Origin: Sphingomonas sp. QA11
Lineage (GTDB): Bacteria; Pseudomonadota; Alphaproteobacteria; Sphingomonadales; Sphingomonadaceae
Direction: 5' to 3'
Assembly (NCBI RefSeq): GCF_028473665.1
Contig: NZ_CP098774.1
Span: 1-64,000, forward strand
Length of the DNA: 64,000 nucleotides
Made by a program: the position numbers and the translations under genes. Within the stretch, counting starts at the first letter, position 1, and the number at the start of each line of letters is the position of its first letter. Under the pieces are notes generated by a model. The model was given only the letters and a program-made list of their open reading frames with translations, ran no database searches and had not been told where the DNA came from. Positions 27,061 to 35,724 of this stretch are shown piece after piece.

Positions 27061-27432
27061 ATGAACCGCCTGTCCTCATTGCCGATCGAGCGCGCACTTC
27101 AAGTCATCGGCGGCCGATGGAAGCTTTTTATCGTGTTTCACCTGCTAGAGAGGGCGCAGCGGCCAGGGCGGTTGGAGCGGCTCATCCCGGGCATCTCGCA
27201 AAAGGTGCTGCTCCAGCAGCTCCGTGAGCTCGAAGAGCATGGGCTGGTAAGCAAGACCATCTTCGCGGAAAGCCCGGTGCGCGTCGAATATGCCCTCACG
27301 CCCCTTGGCGAGACGGTGGCGCCGGTGATCGACATGCTCCATCGCTGGGGAATCGAGCAGAGCCGCGCCGTCGGCGAATTGCACCGGCTCACGCTCTGCG
27401 ACAACTCGTTGGATGTGTCCTCAGCTCAATAG
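27061..27432 (+). CDS. HxlR-family regulator
   Basis: A 123-residue winged-helix regulator of the HxlR/YodB group: ALQVIGGRWKLFIVFHLLE at the start, then LIPGISQKVLLQQLRELEEHGLV as the recognition helix, and YALTPLGETVAPVI as the wing. Such regulators often sense quinones or electrophiles and control a divergent oxidoreductase, which fits the MDR gene at 25,971-26,969. No Cys occurs in the usual N-terminal YodB position, so sensing may differ. Its 3' end overlaps the convergent Lrp-type gene by 12 bases. Confidence 0.85.
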   Translation: MNRLSSLPIERALQVIGGRWKLFIVFHLLERAQRPGRLERLIPGISQKVLLQQLRELEEHGLVSKTIFAESPVRVEYALTPLGETVAPVIDMLHRWGIEQSRAVGELHRLTLCDNSLDVSSAQ

Positions 27433-27915
27433 ATCTGGCTGCCGGCGGGAAGCGATCTTTCGCTTGACGATCGCCGAGCTGGTTTCCGCCTTCTTGCCGA
27501 TCTTCTCGAGCTGTTCGTCCAGATGCTCGATGGAGCGGGACAGGATTCGGGCGACAAAGCCGTCGTCTCCCGTCACCTTGTCGCATTCGGTTACCTCCGG
27601 CATCTCCCGCAGCATTTGCTCGACGACGTGTAGCTTGCCGGGCAGCGGCCGGATGCGGACGATAGCTTCCACGAGATAGCCGAGCGCCTTGGTGTCGAGG
27701 ATGGTGGTGAACGCGTCGATCACCCCTACCTCCTGGAGCTTCCGCCGCCGTTCCGCAGTTGCCAGTGCCGAAGGGCCAGCTTTCCCCGCAAGCTCTTTTG
27801 TGGAAAGTCGGGCATTGGCCTGCAGTACGTCGGCGGCGCGATAATCTTGATGGCAATTGTCGGCGTTACCGTCGTTTCGGGCCGGCAAAAGACGCAGGAC
27901 GCGGCCGGGAACCAA
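27421..27915 (-). CDS. Lrp/AsnC-family regulator
   Basis: The C-terminal RAM effector domain is clear: LDTKALGYLVEAIVRIRPLP, then MLREMPEVTECDKVTGDDGF and VARILSRSIEHLDEQLEKIG. The N-terminal helix-turn-helix is recognisable (DVLQANARLSTKELAGKAG) but its first helix is weak, and the 25 residues before it look non-native, so the true start is uncertain and an old frameshift near 27,850 is possible. Length 164. It probably senses an amino acid; the AraC and dehydratase genes lie beyond it. Confidence 0.65.
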   Translation of the reverse strand: MVPGRVLRLLPARNDGNADNCHQDYRAADVLQANARLSTKELAGKAGPSALATAERRRKLQEVGVIDAFTTILDTKALGYLVEAIVRIRPLPGKLHVVEQMLREMPEVTECDKVTGDDGFVARILSRSIEHLDEQLEKIGKKAETSSAIVKRKIASRRQPDLLS

Positions 27916-28014
27916 GCGCGTTGACCACCGAAAAATTCGACCGTAGACGCTAAAGAGGAGCAGGTTCGCGCTAGGTTTGAATGTTCATTCTTGCCGCTTG
28001 TGGGCCGTTTCCGA

Positions 28015-28842
28015 TCAAGCCGTTTCTTTTGTGAAATCCCGGTTCTTCCGCAATTTCCCGGGCGCCAGTCCGAATCGACGGCCGAAAAGTGTCGTCATGT
28101 GCGCCTGGGATGAAAAACCGCATTCGGCAGCAATCATGGCAAGCGAAGTATTTGACGTCAGAACCAAGTCGCGCGCGCGTTGTAGGCGGCGCTGAATGAT
28201 GTGCTCCTGAGGGGAGCGACCGGTGGCCTCACCGAACGCCCTTGAGAAAAACGGTGTCGAAAGGCCCAACTCCGTTGCGAGATCTCTCACCAGCAAGGCG
28301 CTGCCCAGCCGGGCCGCAATTATCTCCTCGACGCGGCGCATACGCACGGCGGTAATCCATCCCTTCCCGGGCCCGATCTTTGCGGTCCCCAACGAGTACA
28401 GTCGAGACGCGATTGAAGCAGAGAGGCTTTCGCAGATCAGGGGATCCATCCCGGACAACATCTCGGCCCGGAGTGCCAAGATCATTCGTAGCAAGTTTCG
28501 GTCCTCAGATTCCCCAGAGGTGATCGCCATCGAGTTGGCGCTTGACGAAACCAGCCTCAGATAATCTCCCCCTTGGTCAGATGCGGAATAGACGTCACAG
28601 CCTGCCGGAATGAATCCCACCATTCCGACCCGCGCGCGAAAGGCCTGCCGACGATCAGTGCCAATGGCGTGAACCCCCATCTGGGGGTCGACAGCCAAGC
28701 CGATGGAGGCGCGCTCGGCCCGGTACCTCACTTCATAGGGGCGGGCAGGGAGGAACTCGATGTCCCAGTCACCGGCGAAAACTGTGCCGGAAAGCGATTC
28801 TGGCGGGAGGGGCTTTTGAAAGCCGGACATTTTCGGCACCAT
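28015..28842 (-). CDS. AraC-family regulator
   Basis: A 275-residue regulator from ATG 28842 (frame open to 28,866). The C-terminal domain has both helix-turn-helices: LVRDLATELGLSTPFFSRAFGEATG and SLAMIAAECGFSSQAHMTTLFGRRFG, with the usual LAPGKLRK end. The N-terminal part lacks an obvious cupin. It is divergent from the PLP dehydratase/rhomboid pair, 97 bases away, and is the natural candidate for controlling it. Confidence 0.82.
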   Translation of the reverse strand: MVPKMSGFQKPLPPESLSGTVFAGDWDIEFLPARPYEVRYRAERASIGLAVDPQMGVHAIGTDRRQAFRARVGMVGFIPAGCDVYSASDQGGDYLRLVSSSANSMAITSGESEDRNLLRMILALRAEMLSGMDPLICESLSASIASRLYSLGTAKIGPGKGWITAVRMRRVEEIIAARLGSALLVRDLATELGLSTPFFSRAFGEATGRSPQEHIIQRRLQRARDLVLTSNTSLAMIAAECGFSSQAHMTTLFGRRFGLAPGKLRKNRDFTKETA

Positions 28843-28939
28843 TCGACATCTGCGTAGTATATGCACAATTCATGTGCGATGCATGAAAGTCAATTGGATG
28901 CCGCAGAGGGATAGGTACGCGTCCGCGCGGGAGGTTAAA

Positions 28940-29938
28940 ATGAAATTCGACTGGGCCGAGATCGACAATGCTCTTGAGGTGGTGCGCCGAACGGTGCCAC
29001 CCACGCCCGCGTATTTTTGGCCGCAACTGCGCCGCAAGACGGGCGTCGAGCTCGTGCTCAAGCATGAAAATCATACACCCACAGGGTCATTCAAAGCCCG
29101 CGGTGGCCTGGTGTACGTCGATGCCCTGCGTCAGTCCTTGGAGATCGGTGGGCTTGTCACCGCAACGCGGGGCAATCATGGCCAGTCCATCGCAATGGGG
29201 GCATCAGCGGCCGGGATCGAGACCCTGATCGTGGTCCCGCGCGGCAACTCCATCGAGAAAAACCGGGCGATGGAAGCCTTCGGTGGCACCTTGCTTGTCG
29301 CGGGAGACGACTTCGACGACGCGCGCCGCATCGCCGCTGAGGAAGCTGCGGAACGGGGTTGGACTTTGGTGCCCTCATTTCATCGGGACATCGCTCGTGG
29401 GGTGGCCACGTACGCGCTGGAACTGTTCCAGGGCATCGGGGAACTGGATGCGGTGTTCGTGCCGGTCGGCATGGGAAGTGGCATCTGCGCCCTGATCGGC
29501 ATGCGCGACTTGCTCGGTCTCAAGACAAAAATCATCGGGGTTGTGGCCGATAAAGCGCCAGCCTTCGCCTTGTCCTACGCCGGCCGCAGCGTAAGGCTCG
29601 CCGCCGCTACCACCTTTGCTGACGGTCTCGCGTGTCGCGAGCCCCACGAGGAAGCACTGGCAGCCGTAATTGCCGGGGCTGAGGACGTCGTCCGCGTGAC
29701 GGAATGGGAGATCGCTGAGGCCATCCGTGACATCTATGAAATGACCCACAATCTAGCGGAAGGAGCAGGTGCGGCTGCCTATGCCGCGGTGTTTAAGCAT
29801 CGGAGCGCCTATCGCGGTAAGCGAGTCGCCGCGATCCTCACAGGTGGCAATATCGATCGAAGGGCAATGGCAACTGTATTGTCTGGTGCCACGCCGCAAC
29901 CGGGTGCCCAAACGATGTCACTGGAGCCAATCGCATGA
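28940..29938 (+). CDS. Threonine/serine dehydratase-like PLP enzyme
   Basis: Fold-type II PLP enzyme, 332 residues. The PLP lysine is K52 in TPTGSFKARGG; GNHGQSIAMGA binds the substrate carboxylate; and GMGSGICALIGMRD is the phosphate-binding Gly loop. The C-terminal ACT domains of biosynthetic threonine deaminase are missing, so it is a short catabolic form; threonine, serine or hydroxyaspartate are possible substrates. A GGGAGG site precedes ATG 28940. The stop overlaps the rhomboid start (ATGA), an unusual coupling. Confidence 0.82.
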   Translation: MKFDWAEIDNALEVVRRTVPPTPAYFWPQLRRKTGVELVLKHENHTPTGSFKARGGLVYVDALRQSLEIGGLVTATRGNHGQSIAMGASAAGIETLIVVPRGNSIEKNRAMEAFGGTLLVAGDDFDDARRIAAEEAAERGWTLVPSFHRDIARGVATYALELFQGIGELDAVFVPVGMGSGICALIGMRDLLGLKTKIIGVVADKAPAFALSYAGRSVRLAAATTFADGLACREPHEEALAAVIAGAEDVVRVTEWEIAEAIRDIYEMTHNLAEGAGAAAYAAVFKHRSAYRGKRVAAILTGGNIDRRAMATVLSGATPQPGAQTMSLEPIA

Positions 29939-30570
29939 GTTACCGAACGTCCCGACCCGAATCGCTGGAGACACCCTCCGCGCGAATTCTGGGCGTTTCC
30001 CTGCTGCTGGCTGCCGCCACGGTCGCGACCTCGATGGGAGTGGCATTCGCCGCTAAAGGGAGTGTGCTGGCCACCGTTAGTGTCGACGAGTTGCACCGCT
30101 ACGGTGGGTTGGCCATCGCCGATATGTCTCGGTTCGAGGTATGGCGACTGGCCTCAGCGCAGCTTGTCCACGCCAAAATGGGACATATGCTGCTCAATGT
30201 AATCACCCTGTTTATCGTCGGCAGGGAAGTCGAGCGGGTTGTCGGCGGAACGTGGGTACTTATCGTCTGGCTGGTCGGTGGGGGGCTCGCCACACTGATA
30301 AGCCCAGTTTTGGTAGAGGCACCTTGGGACATCGGCACGGGTGCCTCACAGGCGACATTTGCGTTCGCCGGCTGCGCAGCAGTCCTTGTTCTTGGCCATG
30401 CGATACGGCCCTTGCGGGGTTGGGTGCTGGTGGCGTTCACGCTCATCCCGGGGCTTGTCCTCGACTTCATGTCCGGAGGCTATCCAAAGCCTGGCCACGT
30501 TGCAGGCATGTTGCTTGGTGCCCTTTTTGGGGTGTTGTCACTGTCGCTATCGCGTCGCGCCAGGAGCTAA
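29935..30570 (+). CDS. Rhomboid-family intramembrane serine protease
   Basis: A 211-residue polytopic protein with about six transmembrane helices. Family landmarks: WRLASAQLVHAKMGHMLLNV (residues 70-89) as the WR/HxxxxH region, catalytic Ser138 in GTGASQATFAFAG, and catalytic His188 in KPGHVAGMLLG. The Gly after the Ser in the common GASG motif is Gln here, a known type of variation but worth checking. The first ATG overlaps the dehydratase stop, so both should be made together under the divergent AraC regulator. Substrate unknown. Confidence 0.8.
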   Translation: MSYRTSRPESLETPSARILGVSLLLAAATVATSMGVAFAAKGSVLATVSVDELHRYGGLAIADMSRFEVWRLASAQLVHAKMGHMLLNVITLFIVGREVERVVGGTWVLIVWLVGGGLATLISPVLVEAPWDIGTGASQATFAFAGCAAVLVLGHAIRPLRGWVLVAFTLIPGLVLDFMSGGYPKPGHVAGMLLGALFGVLSLSLSRRARS

Positions 30571-30657
30571 GGTCCACGCCCCAAAACCCGATGCATCTCT
30601 GGAGCATTTTCTGACAGGACCCCACGCGGTTACAGCCGATTAAAGGAGGTAAGAGCG

Positions 30658-31263
30658 TTGTCCATCCAGCTTTCCGACTGGACACCCGCGATCAGGCGGT
30701 TGGAGACGGGGTAGGTCTATATAGCCATTGGTGATGTCCATGGCCGAGCCGACCTTTTTGAGGAACGGCAAGACGCTTTGCAATCGATGCTGTCGTGGCT
30801 GGCGCCCGCACAGGCCACTGGAGTGTATCTGGGCGATCTGATCGACAAAAGACCAGAGAGCCGTCGCGCGCTAGATTTCGCCCGACGTGGTCTGGCCGGA
30901 GCGCAAAACCACCGTTTGCTCTGCATTCACGAAGACCGGCTTCTGCGTCTTCTCGATGCAGAGGATCCTCCCGCATTCAGCCGCTGGATGCAGCATGGTG
31001 GACGCGCGCTTCTCGATGAATTTGGCGTTTCCGATCTTGCAGAATGGTGCGAAGGGGTTCGAGATGGACTTGATACCTCGACCATCGAGCGGCCCCTACG
31101 AAGACAACTTGGCCTTCATCCACGGCCACGCCGGTCTCGCGGGTCGATACTGAGAACAACCACCGGATCAATTTTGACACATGTGCCGGTCGAGACGGGG
31201 ATCCTTTCTGCGCTGGTCATCCACGAAAATCGGATGCGTCTCGTCCAGACCATACCGGCGTAG
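30658..31263 (+). pseudogene. Broken metallophosphoesterase (Ser/Thr phosphatase type)
   Basis: Remnant of a calcineurin-like phosphatase gene. A strong AAAGGAGG stands before TTG 30658, giving LSIQLSDWTPAIRRLETG and then a TAG at 30,712. The protein continues in another frame: AIGDVHGRADLFEE (metal box 1), VYLGDLIDKRPESRRALDFA (box 2), then CIHEDRLLRLL where GNHE is expected. Further on, DNLAFIHGHAGLAGRY and NHRINFDTCAGR are in different frames, and ILSALVIHENRMRLVQT ends it. At least three frameshifts and probable loss of sequence make it non-functional. Confidence 0.75.
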
Positions 31264-31460
31264 TCCTTTCACACCCACGGCTCTTACCAGGACTTGATTT
31301 CTGTGCATGGTTTACACAATATCGCAAAGCGCTCGGTGATGGATCGCTGTGCTGAGCCAGGCCCGCCGTCGTATGCCCCTCGTTCATATCAAGGAAAATG
31401 ACATGCCCCGCGTCTCTTCTCGTCTGAGCACCCCCTGTGATTTTGAGAAGATGATGAACG

Positions 31461-33398
31461 ATGCGCGTGTTGAATCTGGGCATTCTGGCCCATGTGGATG
31501 CTGGCAAGACCAGCCTGACCGAACGCCTACTCTTTGACGCTGGCGTTATCTCCCGCCTTGGAAGCGTCGATGGCGGGGATACGCAAACCGATTCACTTGA
31601 GTTAGAGCGTCAGCGCGGCATAACCATCAAGTCCGCGGTGGTGGCGTTTACGATTGGTTGCACCAAGGTCAACCTTCTCGATACGCCCGGACACCCCGAC
31701 TTCATCGCAGAAGTTGAGCGCGCCTTATTGGTGCTCGATGCCGCGATAGTGGTGGTATCCGCAGTGGAAGGCATACAGGCGCAGACACGTCTGCTTGTGC
31801 GCGCCCTACGGCGATTGGGCGTCCCTTTCCTTTTCTTTGTGAACAAGATCGATCGCAGAGGGGCGGACTTCGCTGCGGTGGTCGAGGGTATCGGTTTGTT
31901 GTCGGGCGCGCGCCCGCTCGCCATGTGTTCCGTTGAACATGCGGGCACGGGCGCCGCGGCTGCGATTGGGCATGACTTTACGGCGCTCGACGCGCAGCAG
32001 GCACTGATAGATGTGCTTTCGGAGCAGGACGAAGACCTGCTCCACGCCTATGTGTATCGTCCTCAGGACATGACTGACCAATTCCTGCGGGAACACCTCG
32101 TCAAACAGGTCCGTCGAGGTGACGTTATTCCCGTGTTTGCCGGCTCAGCTCGCGAGGGTTCCGGCGTCCCCGCCCTGATGACTGCCATTGAGCAAATTCT
32201 GCCATCTCGAGAACCGGACGCGAATGGCCCCGTGGCAGGGCAGATATTCAAGATTGACCGAGGGTGGGGCGGGGAGAAGCAGGCCTATCTCTCGCTCACC
32301 TCAGGCACCATCGGCACCCGCGACGTGGTGGCTCTGCCCCGTGGCCCTGAACGGGTGACCGCCATACACGTTTTTGCCGGGGGCCGAGTGGAGCCCGCCA
32401 GCCTTCTGCGAGCCGGCGAGGTTGGACGCATCAGCGGCCTTGCCGGCGCGTCCATCGGGGATGTCGTCGGCCAGGACAAGGCCGACGACAGGACGCACTC
32501 TTTCGCACCGCCCACTCTGGAAACGGCGGTTGCGCCCAAGCGACCTGGCGACCGCCAACTCCTGTGGAGCGCGCTCTCACAGCTCGCAGAACAGGATCCG
32601 CTCATCAATCTGCGCCACGACGAGGAGCGAGAGCAGATGTTCATCTCGCTCTACGGCGAGGTGCAAAAGGAGGTTATCGCGACGACGCTAGAGCAGAGCT
32701 TCGGCGTGGCCGCGGAATTTGATGAAAGTACCGTCGTCTGCGTGGAGCGGTTGCTAACGACAGGCACGGCCACCGAGATCGCCTTCAGGGATGCAAACCC
32801 ATTCGTCGCCACCATTGGTCTGCGCGTTGCGCCCCGCCCGGTCGGAACTGGCAATCGCTTTTCCTTCGAGGTTGATAGTGGACTTATGCCGGCCGGGTTC
32901 TATCGGGCCGTCGAGACTGCCGCGCGTGATGCACTCAAACAGGGGATGAATGGCTGGCCGGTCATCGATGCTCAAGTCACGATGGTTCTCGCGGGTCAAG
33001 TCGCTCCGATCAGCACCGCGGCCGATTTCCGGCATCTGACACCACTCGTCCTGGCAGCGGCCCTGTCCCAAGCCGGAACCGTCGTCTGTGAGCCAATCAG
33101 CCGGTTTCGCGTCGAGGTGCCGTCGGACGTGATGGGGGCCCTCATCGTGTTGCTCGGAAGAAATGGGGCGGCACTTTTGTCGACCGAGGTCCTGTCGAGT
33201 GCCGCGATCCTTCAAGGAACGCTGCCTACCGGTCGGCTCCAAGCGGTACAAAAGCAGCTTCCAAGCATGACGGGAGGCAGTGGCAGCATCGAGGCGGAGT
33301 TCGATCGCTACGACCCTATGTCAGTGCCTATTGCCCGAATCCGGACAGGACCGAACCCCTTTGTTCGAGCGCAGTACCTCACCTCAGTCCATCGGTAA
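31461..33398 (+). CDS. Tet(M)/Otr(A)-like ribosomal protection GTPase
   Basis: EF-G-like GTPase of 645 residues, the length of tetracycline ribosomal protection proteins. GTPase motifs: AHVDAGKTSLTERLLF (from residue 10), ERQRGITIKSA, LLDTPGHPDFIAEVERAL, and VNKIDRRGADF. The domain-IV/V segment VAPISTAADFRHLTPLVL matches the Tet-type signature and not EF-G, and RTGPNPFVRAQYL at the end resembles actinobacterial Otr(A)-like proteins. It should free ribosomes of bound tetracycline. It starts at ATG 31461; the 200 bases upstream hold short frames that could be a leader. The resistance phenotype is inferred. Confidence 0.77.
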   Translation: MRVLNLGILAHVDAGKTSLTERLLFDAGVISRLGSVDGGDTQTDSLELERQRGITIKSAVVAFTIGCTKVNLLDTPGHPDFIAEVERALLVLDAAIVVVSAVEGIQAQTRLLVRALRRLGVPFLFFVNKIDRRGADFAAVVEGIGLLSGARPLAMCSVEHAGTGAAAAIGHDFTALDAQQALIDVLSEQDEDLLHAYVYRPQDMTDQFLREHLVKQVRRGDVIPVFAGSAREGSGVPALMTAIEQILPSREPDANGPVAGQIFKIDRGWGGEKQAYLSLTSGTIGTRDVVALPRGPERVTAIHVFAGGRVEPASLLRAGEVGRISGLAGASIGDVVGQDKADDRTHSFAPPTLETAVAPKRPGDRQLLWSALSQLAEQDPLINLRHDEEREQMFISLYGEVQKEVIATTLEQSFGVAAEFDESTVVCVERLLTTGTATEIAFRDANPFVATIGLRVAPRPVGTGNRFSFEVDSGLMPAGFYRAVETAARDALKQGMNGWPVIDAQVTMVLAGQVAPISTAADFRHLTPLVLAAALSQAGTVVCEPISRFRVEVPSDVMGALIVLLGRNGAALLSTEVLSSAAILQGTLPTGRLQAVQKQLPSMTGGSGSIEAEFDRYDPMSVPIARIRTGPNPFVRAQYLTSVHR

Positions 33399-33494
33399 GC
33401 AGGATCACGGCCGACAGAATCGCCAAGCCGACCAAGCTTGTATTCAACTCGACTCGGGGCTATCTGTGTATAGTATGAACAAATAGGAGAATTC

Positions 33495-33971
33495 ATGAGC
33501 ACCAAGCTCCAAGCCGCCGTTCGACCGGCGGTTCTTTTCATCATCGCCTACCTTCTGACAAACATCGTGAACTCCGCGGTCACGCTCTCCTACCAAGCCA
33601 TAGTCAGGTTGCCGAGCGCTGACGAGATCGGCCTCTCTTGGCTCAAAGATCCCGCTTATCAGGCCACCGTGCCCTGGCATGCTCTCATCTCGTTCGTGAT
33701 CTTTGTCTGCACGGCCCTCTGGTTGAACCATCACCATGCCAAGGCAAGCGCCTGGCGTGTCGGGTCGGCGTGGGCGCTGACGGCCATCGTGATCGACGCA
33801 ATCGTCTACGTGGGCATTCTCGGTTCGACACGTTGGGGTCTGCCACCTTCCGACTACTATATCGGCAATCAGCCGTGGATCACGCTGACCTATCTCGGTC
33901 TATTGCTAGCGCCCGTGACTGCCCGGTTGATCAAATTGCGCGGCACGACACAGCGTCCGTCGCTGACATGA
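33495..33971 (+). CDS. Four-helix membrane protein, unknown
   Basis: A 158-residue inner-membrane protein with about four transmembrane helices (LFIIAYLLTNIVNSAVTL, ALISFVIFVCTALWL, AWALTAIVIDAIVYVGIL and WITLTYLGLLLAPVTARLI). No family recognised. TAGGAG precedes ATG 33495. It is the first gene of a + strand group running to about 37,300 (SnoaL-like, SGNH, TetR, dehalogenase-like, Rdx, cupin). Confidence 0.7.
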   Translation: MSTKLQAAVRPAVLFIIAYLLTNIVNSAVTLSYQAIVRLPSADEIGLSWLKDPAYQATVPWHALISFVIFVCTALWLNHHHAKASAWRVGSAWALTAIVIDAIVYVGILGSTRWGLPPSDYYIGNQPWITLTYLGLLLAPVTARLIKLRGTTQRPSLT

Positions 33972-34043
33972 GTATGTGGGAGCGATTTTGCGTCGCTCCC
34001 ATTCTGCCGGCTTTTCAATCGCAGAATGGAACGGAGAACAGTT

Positions 34044-34412
34044 ATGGACCTGCTGGCTTATGCCGACGAATGGCGTGCTTCCTGGAATGCGCATGACCTC
34101 GAGCGCCTCTTGCAGCGCTTCGATGACTCAGTGGTGTTCAAGTCGCCTGCCGCAGCAAAATTGGTCCCGGGGTCGAGTGGGACGGTTATCGGAAAGACGG
34201 CACTCCGGGCTTACTGGAGCGAGGGCCTTCGCTTGATCCCTAACCTGCATTTCGAGGTCCTCGCGGTCTATGAGGGCGTGGACTGTATGACCATCAATTT
34301 TGTGAACCAGGACGGTCGCGAGGCGAATGAGGTTCTGATTTTTCACCGGGCGATGATCGTTCAGGGGTTTGGTACTTACCGTATCGACCCTTCCAGAATG
34401 GCATCGATTTAG
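34044..34412 (+). CDS. SnoaL/NTF2-like protein
   Basis: A 122-residue alpha+beta cone protein of the nuclear-transport-factor-2 superfamily. The helix WRASWNAHDLERLLQRFDDSVVF is the classic SnoaL N terminus, followed by GKTALRAYWSEGLRLIPNLHFEV. Such proteins act as small hydrolases, isomerases or ligand-binding proteins; the active residues here are not assignable. Start ATG 34044 follows GGAGAACAG; ATG 34026 is possible. It precedes the SGNH gene by nine bases. Confidence 0.72.
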   Translation: MDLLAYADEWRASWNAHDLERLLQRFDDSVVFKSPAAAKLVPGSSGTVIGKTALRAYWSEGLRLIPNLHFEVLAVYEGVDCMTINFVNQDGREANEVLIFHRAMIVQGFGTYRIDPSRMASI

Positions 34413-34421
34413 GAGAGAGAC

Positions 34422-35042
34422 ATGCTCAAGCGCGCAAATCCCTGGGCTGCCAGCCTCGCCTTCGTTCTGGTCGCCTCCTTCAGCCTGACTGCTGCGGCGC
34501 AGGAGATCGTCATCTTCGGGGACAGCACGGGTAAGGGTGATGGGGCCGTAACCCGCTGGTTCGACCGGATGCTGGAAAAACTGCCAGCAGGACCGGTTAT
34601 CGAAAATCACTCGCGCAGCCGCTTTTCTATCACTGCCATCCTCAAAAGCATGGAAAGCCCGCAGACAAAGTCGGCTCAGTTGGTGATCATCTATGATCGC
34701 CGAAACGCGGGGGAAACGGTAGACGCGTATCTGGAGCACCTTCATCGCATTGCCGAAACGGCCAGCCCTGCCAAACTCTTGATCCTCCCGCAGGTGCCCG
34801 TTTCAGGGGGGCGGGAAGATGGCCTGACACTGGCGGTGCTCCAGTCGATCAACACGCGGATTCTAGCGGAATTTCCTGACAATACTTTCGACCAGGCAAC
34901 GCAGGAAAGCTTTCTTTCCGATCTCTCCGGCGACGACACGCGGTCGGACCACATTCATCGCAACGACAAAGGTCAGGAGATCGAGGCGGAATACATCGCT
35001 CGATGGCTGTCCACGCATCCACTCCAAGTCACGTCGAACTAG
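34422..35042 (+). CDS. Secreted SGNH/GDSL-type hydrolase
   Basis: A 206-residue exported protein; the signal peptide ends at about residue 26 (SFSLTAAAQE). Block I is VIFGDST with the nucleophilic Ser, and block V is SDHIHRNDKGQEIEAEYIARWL with the Asp/His pair. Blocks II and III (Gly and Asn) are weak, with ENHSRSRFS near residue 65 as the nearest match, so activity is uncertain. AGGAGAGAGAC precedes ATG 34422. Likely an esterase or lipase-like enzyme in the periplasm. Confidence 0.68.
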   Translation: MLKRANPWAASLAFVLVASFSLTAAAQEIVIFGDSTGKGDGAVTRWFDRMLEKLPAGPVIENHSRSRFSITAILKSMESPQTKSAQLVIIYDRRNAGETVDAYLEHLHRIAETASPAKLLILPQVPVSGGREDGLTLAVLQSINTRILAEFPDNTFDQATQESFLSDLSGDDTRSDHIHRNDKGQEIEAEYIARWLSTHPLQVTSN

Positions 35043-35107
35043 TACGCCTCGCGCTTATCTAGTTGCGCCTCCTTTCTCGGGGACGAGGAGCAAGCGGGTT
35101 GACTTTC

Positions 35108-35125
35108 AATACGGACGTCCGTATT
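35108..35125 (+). promoter_or_regulatory. Perfect 18-bp palindrome, TetR operator candidate
   Basis: AATACGGACGTCCGTATT is perfectly self-complementary over 18 bases and ends eight bases before the start of the TetR gene at 35,134. TTGACT lies just upstream (35,099-35,104) and could be a -35 box, so a repressor bound here would block the promoter. It is the expected arrangement for autoregulation of the TetR-dehalogenase unit. Confidence 0.75.
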
Positions 35126-35133
35126 AATTGTGC

Positions 35134-35724
35134 ATGCCAAGAACATCTCTCCGTCCTGACATCGTATCCGCCGGCTTGAGGGTCATGCTGGTCAAAGGCT
35201 ACTCCGCCGCAAGCGTTCGCGACGTCGTTGCCGAAGCTGGTGCCCCCCAAGGGTCCTTTACTAATCACTTCGCCTCAAAGGAGGCATTCAGCATTGCTGT
35301 ACTCGATGCCTATTTCGACCACGTCATGGCCTTGGTCGGCCAAGCGCTGGACGACCGGAGCATCTCGCCGCGGGAGCGGCTTGAGCGCTATCTCGACATA
35401 ATCATCGAGCAACTCGATCGAGACGGGTTGAAGCGTGGGTGTCTCATCGGCGACTTCAGCGCCGAAGCGACACAGCTCAACGAGACCATCCGGTTGCGGC
35501 TCGAAACGATTTTCCTCGAGTGGCGTGCCCGGTTCTCGGCCTGCATCGCAGAAGGCCAGGCGCAGGGCCAGATCGCCACGGCATTCACCCCGGATGATCT
35601 TGCCGACTTCCTCCTGTCTTCTTGGGAAGGCGCGATCCTCCGCATGAAAGTGGAGCGCCGTCCCGATGCCCTGGAACGCTTCAAAAAAATCGCATTCGCC
35701 ACTATTTTCATGGAGCCAAAATGA
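35134..35724 (+). CDS. TetR-family regulator of the dehalogenase-like gene
   Basis: A 196-residue TetR repressor. The helix-turn-helix is IVSAGLRVMLVKGYSAASVRDVV then GAPQGSFTNHFASKEAF (about residues 10-50), close to the YxAF group in which GSFTNHF is typical. The C-terminal domain CLIGDFSAEATQLNETIR also fits that group. It probably represses itself and the next gene by binding the 18-bp palindrome just upstream. The stop overlaps the next start as ATGA, so both are expressed together. Confidence 0.85.
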   Translation: MPRTSLRPDIVSAGLRVMLVKGYSAASVRDVVAEAGAPQGSFTNHFASKEAFSIAVLDAYFDHVMALVGQALDDRSISPRERLERYLDIIIEQLDRDGLKRGCLIGDFSAEATQLNETIRLRLETIFLEWRARFSACIAEGQAQGQIATAFTPDDLADFLLSSWEGAILRMKVERRPDALERFKKIAFATIFMEPK

